A stretch of DNA of 6,063 nt. It comes from JADFAK01 sp047615865 (GTDB lineage Bacteria; Bacteroidota; Bacteroidia; Flavobacteriales_D; Sanyastnellaceae). A program made the position numbers and the translations under genes. The stretch is taken from assembly GCA_047615865.1 (NCBI GenBank), contig JBLHIB010000160.1, positions 1-6,063 on the forward strand, written 5' to 3'. Within the stretch, counting starts at the first letter, position 1, and each line of letters opens with the position of its first letter. Of this stretch, positions 1 to 6,018 are shown piece by piece. The notes under the pieces were generated by a model that had not been told where the DNA came from, searched no databases, and saw only the letters and a list, made by a program, of their open reading frames with translations.

Positions 1-516
1 CCTTTGGGAACGGGAATAGTCGCTACAGCCCAAAAGAGGGGAGTGGCCGAACCCGAGCATATTGAGTACACGAGTAAACTCATGAGTACTCCCAATTCCA
101 TCGGCTACGAACTAGGCAAGATCCAAGGCGTAACTGCGATGACAGATGTGACTGGTTTTGGCTTTTTAGGACACCTAATTGAAATGTGTGAAGGCTCCAA
201 AGTTTCAGCCGAAGTTGAGGCTAAGGATGTCCCGCATTTACCGAATGGCATGTTAGATAACTATTTGAAGCAATTCATTGTAGCCGACAATACCTTTAGA
301 AATTTCAAGGCATACGGACACAAAGTAAGCGCTATGACTGCTCAGAATATGCAGGTGCTTTGCGATCCGCAAACAGGTGGAGGGTTATTGATTGCGGTTG
401 ATCCTACATCTGCCGATGAGGTGTCGAAGTTGTTGATTGATAATGGTATAAGTGCTCAGCCTATCGGTAAATGTGTCGGCCAAAGTGATAAAATTGTGAC
501 AATTATGGAGGGTTAA
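1..516 (+). CDS. selD: Selenide, water dikinase (selenophosphate synthetase), C-terminal half, 5' partial
   Basis: SelD makes selenophosphate, the selenium donor for selenocysteine and 2-selenouridine in tRNA, from selenide and ATP in the cytoplasm. The reading frame is open from base 1, so the ATP-binding N-terminal half and the catalytic Cys/Sec lie outside the window. The 171 visible residues begin with PLGTGI, the usual SelD segment, then carry MTDVTGFGFLGHL at 47-59, an RNFKAYGH segment at about 100-107 and LCDPQTGGGLL at 120-130, in the order seen in E. coli SelD. One oddity is that the usual QTSGG reads QTGGG here (codon GGT where Ser is expected). The gene ends in TAA. No selenoprotein gene or mnmH follows it. 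Family identity is very secure; a partner gene, if any, must be upstream. Confidence 0.96.
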   Translation, partial: PLGTGIVATAQKRGVAEPEHIEYTSKLMSTPNSIGYELGKIQGVTAMTDVTGFGFLGHLIEMCEGSKVSAEVEAKDVPHLPNGMLDNYLKQFIVADNTFRNFKAYGHKVSAMTAQNMQVLCDPQTGGGLLIAVDPTSADEVSKLLIDNGISAQPIGKCVGQSDKIVTIMEG

Positions 517-560
517 GCGCCTTTTAGTTGTACCAATTGTAAGAATTGAAAAACCATTTG

Positions 561-770
561 ATGTATAGAGTAATTGCTGCCATATTGTGTATCGCCGCCA
601 TTTTTGGGGCTCAGCAGACGATTACTATGCCTTTTGGTCGCGCTTCCGAAGTTCATGGCCAGTTGCCTCTCCTGAAATCACGCACAAGTGCAACAGCGCC
701 TCACGCGGTCAAACAGGATTTTCAGCCGAGCTTCACGTCGCGAGCTTTCCTAGTTTCCGATCCGCACTAG
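561..770 (+). CDS. Possible small exported protein, unknown function
   Basis: This 69-codon ORF begins at ATG 561; a TTG at 546 would add five residues. The product starts MYRVIAAILCIAAIFGAQQ, a short basic start followed by a hydrophobic stretch of about 13 residues that fits a signal peptide or single membrane segment. The remainder is polar, without cysteines or a motif I know. It lies 44 bp after selD on the same strand, so it could be co-transcribed. Against a real gene: no family is recognised, the length is short, and its last four bases overlap the end of the broken minus-strand gene. It may be a chance ORF. I assign no function. Confidence 0.3.
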   Translation: MYRVIAAILCIAAIFGAQQTITMPFGRASEVHGQLPLLKSRTSATAPHAVKQDFQPSFTSRAFLVSDPH

Positions 771-1020
771 TCAATCACAAATCTTCTTGAATTTCCCAAA
801 TTGGACTGCATTTCGCGTCGAGACGCTTGGTTGATTCTGTCTGGCTTCAGCACATCACTTGAAACCGAAATCTGTTCAATTTGCTTTCCGCTCACATGGT
901 AAATGATGAATAAAAAAAGCTGAATTCAAGCGATCCTCTCGCGGCAATAGTCACCGTGTCGATCTATGCCTGCGTATAGATGGTAAGGAAGGTTAGCAAC
1001 AGACTAGCAATCAATTTCAT
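767..1020 (-). pseudogene. Decayed gene for a small secreted protein
   Basis: Reading the minus strand from ATG at 1020 gives MKLIASLLLTFLTIYTQA, a good signal peptide, followed at once by TAG (964-966). A CAG to TAG change would restore the common A-Q cleavage site. The same frame then reads IDTVTIAARGSLEFSFF before meeting TGA at 892-894. Moving to the neighbouring frame, as one lost base in the A7 run at 912-918 would require, gives a protein-like segment starting VSGKQIEQISVSSDVLKP and ending NSRRFVID at TAG 767-769. Repairing both lesions gives about 84 codons. I do not recognise the family. Either lesion could be a sequencing error, but two together favour decay. The call rests on protein-like composition alone. 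Confidence 0.38.
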
Positions 1021-1124
1021 AGGTTCAGGTTAGTCCAATTGTTGGAAATGAAAGCGCAAGACTGTTGAAAATATCCCTTTAACTTTCTCAACCGAGTAAG
1101 GTATTTCCTTCCTAAATTTGGACC

Positions 1125-1754
1125 ATGTCCTGGATAGAAAAGTTAATCACCGAGGGAGAACACCAGCAGCAGGATTTCAAGATGCGGGTAGAGGATGCCA
1201 AGAAGATTGCCAAAACACTGGTGGCTTTTGCCAATACGGATGGCGGTCGCTTGCTCATTGGCGTTAAGGACAACGGTTCGATTTGTGGCGTTCGCGTGGA
1301 TGAAGAACTGCACGTAATGGAAGGTGCGGCTCAGATGGAATGCGATCCACCAATTACCATACAACATCAAATTTGGTGGGTGAATTACATCCAAGTGCTA
1401 GAAATTGTTGTCGAGCCATCGCGCAACCGACCGCATTTTGCACAGGATAACGAAGGCGGGTGGACGGCGTATATTCGTCAGGATGACAAGAATATAAAAG
1501 CCAATGGCGTGACCCTAAAAGTGTGGGAACACGAGGAAGACAAGTGGACCAACAATTTCGAGTACGACGAGCACAAAGAGCGCCTTTTCAATACCTTCAA
1601 AGAGAAGCCCGAACTTGGATTTGCTCGAATTTCAAAGCTCACAGGCCTGGATCGATTTCAAACTGAAGACATGCTTGCACAACTCATCGTGTGGAAGGTT
1701 GTGGAGATGCGCCTCAATGAAAAGGGCTGCGCATTTCGCCCGGTGGAGCAATAA
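1125..1754 (+). CDS. AlbA_2 / Schlafen-type putative nucleic-acid-binding protein
   Basis: The 209-residue product has an AlbA_2 (Schlafen-like, 'divergent AAA_4') fold at about residues 5-125: an E-x5-FK start (E12 to K19), the signature AFANTDGGRLLIGVKDNG at 34-51, and a closing segment YIRQDDKNIKANG at 116-128. Residues from about 148 to 205 look like a winged-helix region. These domains are often annotated as ATP-binding or transcriptional regulators; some Schlafen-related proteins cleave or bind RNA. The molecular role of short bacterial members is not settled. The length is normal for the short Bacteroidota form. ATG 1125 is the first in-frame start before the conserved region. There is no Shine-Dalgarno sequence, as is usual in this phylum. 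It stands alone, with decayed sequence before it and an IS-like end 68 bp after it. Confidence 0.85.
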   Translation: MSWIEKLITEGEHQQQDFKMRVEDAKKIAKTLVAFANTDGGRLLIGVKDNGSICGVRVDEELHVMEGAAQMECDPPITIQHQIWWVNYIQVLEIVVEPSRNRPHFAQDNEGGWTAYIRQDDKNIKANGVTLKVWEHEEDKWTNNFEYDEHKERLFNTFKEKPELGFARISKLTGLDRFQTEDMLAQLIVWKVVEMRLNEKGCAFRPVEQ

Positions 1755-1821
1755 AGTGTGGTTCAGAGCTGCCTACTGGAATGTTAGAAGTCTGATTTTG
1801 GTGTTGTCTGGGCCTCCTTAG

Positions 1822-1960
1822 TGTTGGAAAATATCTACCTAAAACCGTGTTTTAGTGGAAAATATTTATGTGATCGATCGTTTAAGTGGAAAATATTTAC
1901 ATCGGCGATCATCCAAAAGAAATTAAGTGGAAAATACTTTACCGATACATTTACAAGAAG
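1822..1960. mobile_element. Remnant end of an insertion sequence, possibly IS21 family
   Basis: The segment opens with TGTTGGAAAATATC and holds four spaced copies of one motif. A TGT terminus with several subterminal repeats is the known layout of IS21-family ends, where transposase binds. No istA or istB reading frame is present, and the sequence passes directly into a Fic gene lacking its front part. I infer that an element inserted in the Fic gene and was then lost except for one end. The inner limit near 1960 is set only by where Fic homology seems to begin. An alternative is an operator array for a regulator. The family assignment is from layout and memory, not a search. Confidence 0.42.
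1823..1941 (+). repeat. Four spaced copies of AGTGGAAAATATTTA
   Basis: Copies start at 1823 (GTTGGAAAATATCTA), 1854 (AGTGGAAAATATTTA), 1885 (identical to the second) and 1926 (AGTGGAAAATACTTTA, with one extra T). Start-to-start steps are 31, 31 and 41 bp, close to three, three and four turns of B-DNA, so all copies would face the same side of the helix. The spacers differ from one another, so only the motif itself is repeated. This arrangement implies binding of a multimeric protein, either a transposase or a regulator. Confidence 0.85.
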
Positions 1961-2386
1961 AAATTTGTAGATCTAAATTTGGTCAAAGGCACACTGATAA
2001 AAGGTTTCGATTTATACGCTGCACTTGATAACCCCTTCGCGAAAGCAGTTTATATAATGTTCATGATTAGTGAAATTCATCCCTTTTTAGATGGGAATGG
2101 AAGAATAGCACGAATCATGATGAATGCAGAATTGGTCGCAGCAAATCAATCTAGAATAATCATACCAAACGTTTTTAGAGAGGATTATATACTGGCATTA
2201 AGAAGGCTGACAAGACAACACGACCCAGAGCCCTACATTCGAATGCTTTCGCGAGCACATGAATTCAGCTCAACCATTTTTGGAGAAAACAGGGACGGGA
2301 TTCAGTCTAAATTAGAACAATCAAACGCATTCCTATTTCCTGAAGATGGTAATTTGAAAATAATATCTTCAAACGATAACCTGTAA
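1886..2386 (+). pseudogene. Fic-domain protein, 5'-truncated by an IS-like end
   Basis: Fic proteins usually move AMP or another phosphate-containing group onto a target protein. The complete catalytic motif HPFLDGNGRIAR is present at residues 65-76, followed by the family segments IMMNAELVAA (77-86), RIIIPNVFREDYILALRRL (90-108) and a C-terminal helix-rich tail. Homologues of this type are usually several hundred residues long. Here similarity begins only at about residue 27 (VDLNLVKGTLIKG), and the first 20 or so codons are IS-like repeat sequence. The only long start is GTG 1886, inside the third repeat, and a TAA (1883-1885) lies directly before it. A missing N-terminal half would remove the target-recognition region and, in some classes, the inhibitory helix. 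It is probably a dead remnant, though a 166-residue product could be made. Confidence 0.8.
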
Positions 2387-2555
2387 TCGAGGTTTGTGTC
2401 TTTGGTCAATTTTCCAGATCCACTAAATTCGTTGAGTTATCAGCCATAAAGGCAAATGCCTTGCTGTGTTTTGTGGAAAGTTCGGTCGAATAAAGTGACT
2501 TGAAAACATAGCCCAACGGCGAAAATTGCGTTATTTTGAATCTAGAATTTGGATT

Positions 2556-4241
2556 ATGGAAAAGCGATACGATGTAGCCATTTTAGGTGGTGGATTGGCG
2601 GGGTTAACTTTGTCTTTGCAACTCAAGCAAGCGAAACCTGACATTAAGATAATTGTACTTGAACGCCGTGACGCTGCAGCTGATCAAGCCGCACACAAAG
2701 TAGGGGAGTCCACGGTTGAACTTGGTACTTACTACTTGCGTGAAGTCCTTAATCTCAAAAACTATCTCGATGCCAAGCAGCTTCCAAAGCACGGTCTGCG
2801 CTTCTTTCTAAGTCCGCACTTACGAGATCAAATTCACAAAAGAGTCGAGCTCGGGCCACGCGAGTTTTTACCAGTTCCTAGCCATCAAGTTGACCGAGGT
2901 AGTCTTGAGAACGACATGGCCGATATGTCCAAAGAATTGGGCAATGAGATCGTTCTAGGAGCCAAAGTGACCCAAGTTGACATAGACGATGAGTTGCATA
3001 CGGTGGCCTATGCAGTAGATGGCCAAGAAGCCCAAGTCCAATGCCGATGGGCAGTAGATGCGACAGGGCGTGCAAGCCTCTTGAAGCGAAAACTTGGCTT
3101 CGCCGAGTCCATCGAACACCATGTGAGTTCGGCTTGGTTCCGACTGGATTACAAGGTGGATGTCGACACATGGTCTGATGATCCCAATTGGCATTCAAAA
3201 GTGAAAACTGGTCTACGTCACTTGAGTACCATTCACCTGATGGGAAAAGGATACTGGGTATGGATAATCCCTCTGGTCGGGGATCGAACGAGCGTTGGAA
3301 TTGTCGCCGATGAAAAGATTCATCCATTGGCTTCCTATAACAAATTGGACAAGGCTCTCGCTTGGATCAACGAGCACGAACCACAGTTTGGCGAAGAACT
3401 GGCCAAGCTCACAGACAAGGTGCTGGATTTCAAAATAATGAAGCACTTCGCCCACAATTCAGGTGAAACTTTCTCGACCGATCATTGGGCAGTGACAGGT
3501 GAGTCGGGTATGTTCGGTGATCCGTTCTATTCGCCGGGCACCGACTTCATCTCGATGTCCAACACTTTGGTGTCCGACCTCATCCTCCGAGACCTTGCCG
3601 ATGAAGATATTTTCTTCCGAACGAAATTTTACGCTCAAGTATTCCGATCACTTTATGACAACTGGATGCCTCTATACGTAGACCAGTATCAGATGTGGGG
3701 AAATACTCAAGTGATGCTCACGAAAATCTTGTGGGATTGGACAGCCTACTGGGGAATCAATTGTATGCTCTTCATCAACGACGGCTTGACCGATATCCCA
3801 TTGATGAAATCGATGATCGCTGGACCAAAAGCTATGTTGAACCGCTACGCCGAGCTGAGCATGCAAATGCAGCATCTTTTTCGCGACTGGACCCCATCCG
3901 AGAACGGCGAGTTTTCGGAGCGCTACATCGATCCATTTGACTTAGACTTTATGCGAGTCCTTCAAGAAGACATCGTCGACAAGCAAGCCGATATGGAGAT
4001 TCTTAAATCCAAGCTACTTGCCAATATGGACATGCTGGAAGTCATCGCCGCTGAGATCTTCCGTATGATCAGCAATCAGGTTCATGGAACGTCAATGGAT
4101 CTTGAGGTTGACCCTTATACTATGTCGCTCAACAAAGACCGAGAGCTTGAGAGCAAGAACAGCAAGCTTGTGGCGCGTGATCCTTATATCACGAAGGAGC
4201 TTGGGAACATGTGGTTGTCTCCGGTGGAGGAAATTGGATGA
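2556..4241 (+). CDS. Flavin-dependent halogenase / FAD monooxygenase-like protein
   Basis: This 561-residue protein belongs to the tryptophan-halogenase / geranylgeranyl-reductase flavoprotein group. It shows an FAD-binding GGGLAG (11-16), a ribose-binding acidic residue at E36, KVGEST at 48-53, DATGR at 168-172, the halogenase signature WVWIIP (W-x-W-x-I-P) at 234-239 and GDPFYSPGTDF at 321-331. K78 in PKHGLRFF lies about where halogenases carry their catalytic lysine; that alignment is by eye. The region after 340 is long, helix-rich and rich in Trp and Met, with no motif I know. ATG 2556 is preferred to the upstream TTG 2526 because MEKRYDVAILGGG is the expected N-terminus. The likely role is FADH2-dependent chlorination or hydroxylation of an aromatic or carrier-bound substrate. 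No flavin reductase, PKS or NRPS gene is in view, so the substrate is unknown. Confidence 0.82.
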   Translation: MEKRYDVAILGGGLAGLTLSLQLKQAKPDIKIIVLERRDAAADQAAHKVGESTVELGTYYLREVLNLKNYLDAKQLPKHGLRFFLSPHLRDQIHKRVELGPREFLPVPSHQVDRGSLENDMADMSKELGNEIVLGAKVTQVDIDDELHTVAYAVDGQEAQVQCRWAVDATGRASLLKRKLGFAESIEHHVSSAWFRLDYKVDVDTWSDDPNWHSKVKTGLRHLSTIHLMGKGYWVWIIPLVGDRTSVGIVADEKIHPLASYNKLDKALAWINEHEPQFGEELAKLTDKVLDFKIMKHFAHNSGETFSTDHWAVTGESGMFGDPFYSPGTDFISMSNTLVSDLILRDLADEDIFFRTKFYAQVFRSLYDNWMPLYVDQYQMWGNTQVMLTKILWDWTAYWGINCMLFINDGLTDIPLMKSMIAGPKAMLNRYAELSMQMQHLFRDWTPSENGEFSERYIDPFDLDFMRVLQEDIVDKQADMEILKSKLLANMDMLEVIAAEIFRMISNQVHGTSMDLEVDPYTMSLNKDRELESKNSKLVARDPYITKELGNMWLSPVEEIG

Positions 4242-4284
4242 GATTGATTGAGGGATTTCAGTAAAACTCGGTCTTGAGGGCTAG

Positions 4285-4653
4285 TTAATTCATGTATGCT
4301 TGCCACTTCACCAAGACATATTTGGGAGTTCCTTTTTCATATGTAGAAAGAAAGCCATATTCATAACAGAAAAGGTAAGTGTGCCCCAGCTTGTTCTTCC
4401 AGTATCCAGTAAAGTATTTAGGTTTGAAGCCTTCGGCAAATAGTTCTTCTTGTCGAACAATCGACTTTCCTGATCGATTGAATTTTTTCAAGATATTTCG
4501 ATTTAGTTTGAGCTGTTTTTCTACCGCACGAAACCGTGACAAGGGCTTCTCTTTCTGAAGAGCGTGATTGAATTGAGATCGACAATGTTCGTTGCAAAAG
4601 ATTTTATCGGAGCGTCCTTCAAAAGTCTCATCACAATTTGTGCATCTTCTCAT
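4285..4653 (-). CDS. Small zinc-ribbon protein (DUF2116-like), function unknown
   Basis: The 122-residue product begins with a zinc ribbon of pattern C-x2-C-x12-C-x3-C (C4, C7, C20, C24), followed by a basic helical stretch (about 28-60) and an aromatic C-terminal part with GFKPKYFTGYW and YLFCYEYGFL. I recall this as a common Bacteroidota protein of about 120-130 residues annotated as a Zn-ribbon or hypothetical protein. Its function is not known; a nucleic-acid or protein contact role is only a guess. ATG 4653 is chosen over an in-frame TTG at 4662, because a GGGA lies just before the ATG and the ribbon then starts at once. It converges on the halogenase gene (43 bp between stops) and diverges from the recombinase gene (105 bp between starts). 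The imperfect hairpin at 4664-4707 lies in its leader. Confidence 0.82.
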   Translation of the reverse strand: MRRCTNCDETFEGRSDKIFCNEHCRSQFNHALQKEKPLSRFRAVEKQLKLNRNILKKFNRSGKSIVRQEELFAEGFKPKYFTGYWKNKLGHTYLFCYEYGFLSTYEKGTPKYVLVKWQAYMN

Positions 4654-4663
4654 ATTTCCCAAT

Positions 4664-4707
4664 TAGCCGTTGTTTATCCGAATACTAGTCGGATAAATCT
4701 ACGGTTA
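4664..4707. repeat. Imperfect inverted repeat upstream of the recombinase
   Basis: TTTATCCGA (4673-4681) and TCGGATAAA (4689-4697) form a perfect 9-bp stem around a 7-nt loop. Beyond a small asymmetric internal loop (TG against TCT), TAGCCGT (4664-4670) pairs with ACGGTTA (4701-4707) through six Watson-Crick pairs and one G-T pair. The structure sits between two divergent genes. It could be an operator for either, a leader hairpin of the zinc-ribbon gene, or a folded recombination site used by the adjacent recombinase. It has no T-run on either side, so a simple terminator is unlikely. Confidence 0.7.
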
Positions 4708-4758
4708 GCTTCGTCTAAGTCTGCAAAACCCCTTAAAATGCGTGCTAAAACTTTGTAG

Positions 4759-5889
4759 ATGCACAATCACAGACAAATAACGCTCCGACATATAGTCACG
4801 GATGGAGAAAAATACATAGGTGTAGAATTTAAGCACGACAAGGTGTTGAGCGCACTGGCAGCGACTTTGCCTGGCTTGTGCGACACAAAGACAGATGGGT
4901 TTATGAAAGTCACCAATAAAAAGCCTCATTTGGACGCAATTTTCAAAGCCTTCAAAGGTGTGGCTTGGATCAATTGCAAGTACTTCTTTCCAAACAAGCC
5001 TGTATTTGCCGGAAACGATCCACTAAGTGTAGATGACTTGAGAAACAAGGAACGCAAGGAAGGTCGGCCCAAATGTCCAGAAGATTATTTCCAAAAACTC
5101 GAGTTGCGCAAGTACAGTATAAAAACGGCGCAGATTTACACATCTTGTTTCGAACGATTCATGCAGTTTTTTCAAGATCAAGCTGACTTGATGGCACTAG
5201 ACGAAAACGACATTCGCTGCTACCTCACTCACTTGCACCAAAACAAAGCTTCGGATAGCTATATCAATCAGGCCATCAACGCCATTAAATTCTACTACGA
5301 AGTAGTCCACAACATGCCCACTCGGTTCTACCACATCGAGCGTCCGCGAAAAAAAGAGAAACTACCAGAAGTATTGAGCGTGAATGAAGTAAAGTCTCTG
5401 CTCGCCCGAGCCTCAAACATCAAGCATCGATGCATTATGCAGCTCCTTTACGGTGCTGGTCTGCGCCGCGCAGAATTGCTCGACTTAAAAATAGGAGACA
5501 TCGACAGTGAGCGCGATGTTATAATAGTGCGATCGGGTAAAGGGGGCAAGGATAGGCACACTTTATTGGGAAAAACTGTATTGGAGAATTTACGCACTTA
5601 TTACAAGGAGTACAAGCCCACGACTTATTTGTTTGAGGGGAAGCCGGGGGGTCAATATTCAACATCAAGTGTGAGACAAATAGTCAAACGTGCAGCCCAG
5701 CAAGCCGGAATTAGAAAGAATGTCACCCCCCATACTCTGCGACACAGTTTTGCCACTCATTTGTTGGAGCAAGGAACAGATTTAAGGTATATCCAATCGC
5801 TCCTTGGTCACAATAGTTCGAAAACAACTGAGCTCTACACTCATATTGCAGTTAACCATATAAAAAAGATTAAAAATTTACTAGATTAG
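4759..5889 (+). CDS. Tyrosine recombinase / site-specific integrase
   Basis: This complete 376-residue recombinase should cut and rejoin DNA strands at specific sites. It has three parts: an N-terminal domain of about 80-90 residues containing FKGVAWINCKYFF (65-77), a SAM-like core-binding domain (about 107-186) and the catalytic domain (about 200-376). All catalytic residues are visible: R236 (GAGLRRAEL), K261 (GKGGKDR), H325 and R328 (HTLRHS), H351 (LLGH) and nucleophile Y360, nine residues after H351. The catalytic domain resembles XerC/XerD and integron integrases, but between K261 and H325 it lacks the extra segment characteristic of IntI. The N-terminal domain is recalled from a large Bacteroidota integrase group. 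ATG 4759 follows directly on an in-frame TAG (4756-4758). The stop codon touches a hairpin element, its likely DNA site. Confidence 0.93.
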   Translation: MHNHRQITLRHIVTDGEKYIGVEFKHDKVLSALAATLPGLCDTKTDGFMKVTNKKPHLDAIFKAFKGVAWINCKYFFPNKPVFAGNDPLSVDDLRNKERKEGRPKCPEDYFQKLELRKYSIKTAQIYTSCFERFMQFFQDQADLMALDENDIRCYLTHLHQNKASDSYINQAINAIKFYYEVVHNMPTRFYHIERPRKKEKLPEVLSVNEVKSLLARASNIKHRCIMQLLYGAGLRRAELLDLKIGDIDSERDVIIVRSGKGGKDRHTLLGKTVLENLRTYYKEYKPTTYLFEGKPGGQYSTSSVRQIVKRAAQQAGIRKNVTPHTLRHSFATHLLEQGTDLRYIQSLLGHNSSKTTELYTHIAVNHIKKIKNLLD

Positions 5890-5967
5890 TGCTTACATAT
5901 AAAAGGTATATGTGCAATACACATATTTGCACGGATTGTGCAATACGCATATACAGTTGTTAGGCAC
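5889..5967. repeat. attC-like imperfect hairpin directly after the recombinase gene
   Basis: The outer arms are GTGCTTAC (5889-5896) and GTTAGGCAC (5959-5967). They pair with one T-G wobble and one bulged T. Inside them GTATATG (5906-5912) pairs with CATATAC (5948-5954). The centre holds two further stems: ATATGTG/CACATAT (5908-5914 with 5920-5926, 5-nt loop) and TTGCAC/GTGCAA (5927-5932 with 5938-5943, 5-nt loop). GTTAGGC (5959-5965) fits the GTTRRRY core that integron integrases cut, and the left arm is one base short of a perfect RYYYAAC partner. The 79-nt length and bulged, AT-rich stem also fit folded attC sites. Direct contact with the recombinase stop codon supports a functional link. 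A role as attachment site is inferred, not shown. Confidence 0.6.
5912..5952 (+). repeat. Direct repeat GTGCAATACRCATAT, two copies
   Basis: Copy one, 5912-5926, reads GTGCAATACACATAT. Copy two, 5938-5952, reads GTGCAATACGCATAT. They differ at one base and start 26 bp apart. Each could be a recombinase-arm or accessory-protein site. TTGCAC at 5927-5932 can pair with the GTGCAA of either copy, so at least two folds compete. Confidence 0.75.
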
Positions 5968-6018
5968 AATTAAAATTTCAACCAATAGAGATTAATATAA
6001 ATCAATTAAAAAGTAACC

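Larger units (their letters stand above)
517..1124. other. 608-bp gap with weak coding signals only
   Basis: Between selD and the AlbA_2 gene there is no well-conserved gene that I recognise. The gap holds a small plus-strand ORF (561-770) and a broken minus-strand reading frame (767-1020), which meet tail to tail over an ACTAGT palindrome. Both are listed separately. Positions 1021-1124 show no ORF, no convincing terminator hairpin and no clear paired promoter boxes. No terminator hairpin follows selD. The two signal-peptide-like starts facing each other suggest the remains of one or two small exported-protein genes. Confidence 0.5.

Noticed and set aside
766..771. ACTAGT palindrome here and again at 4684-4689
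   Set aside because: A six-base palindrome occurring twice in 6 kb is expected by chance; no longer shared sequence surrounds the two copies.
1036..1080. TGTTGGAAATG-like and TGTTGAAAATATCC sequences resembling the IS end motif
   Set aside because: They share only short stretches with the 1823-1941 repeats, lack the phased spacing and could arise by chance in A/T-rich DNA.
1113..1120. TAAATTTG, matching the Bacteroidota -7 box TAnnTTTG, just before the AlbA_2 start
   Set aside because: No TTG lies at the expected -33 distance, and the box is only 4 bp from the ATG, which would leave almost no leader.
1143..1394. 83-codon open frame on the minus strand
   Set aside because: It is a shadow of the AlbA_2 coding frame, and the plus strand carries the recognised motif here.
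2449..2462. AAGGCAAATGCCTT inverted repeat between the Fic and halogenase genes
   Set aside because: The stem is only 5-6 bp and is not followed by a T-run, so it is too weak to call a terminator or operator.
2878..3327. 149-codon open frame on the minus strand
   Set aside because: It lies wholly inside the halogenase gene, opposite a frame with clear conserved motifs, and its translation resembles no protein family.
5889..5967. CRISPR repeat or intrinsic terminator reading of the hairpin
   Set aside because: There is no array of repeats with spacers, the stems are A/T-rich and bulged, and no T-run follows.
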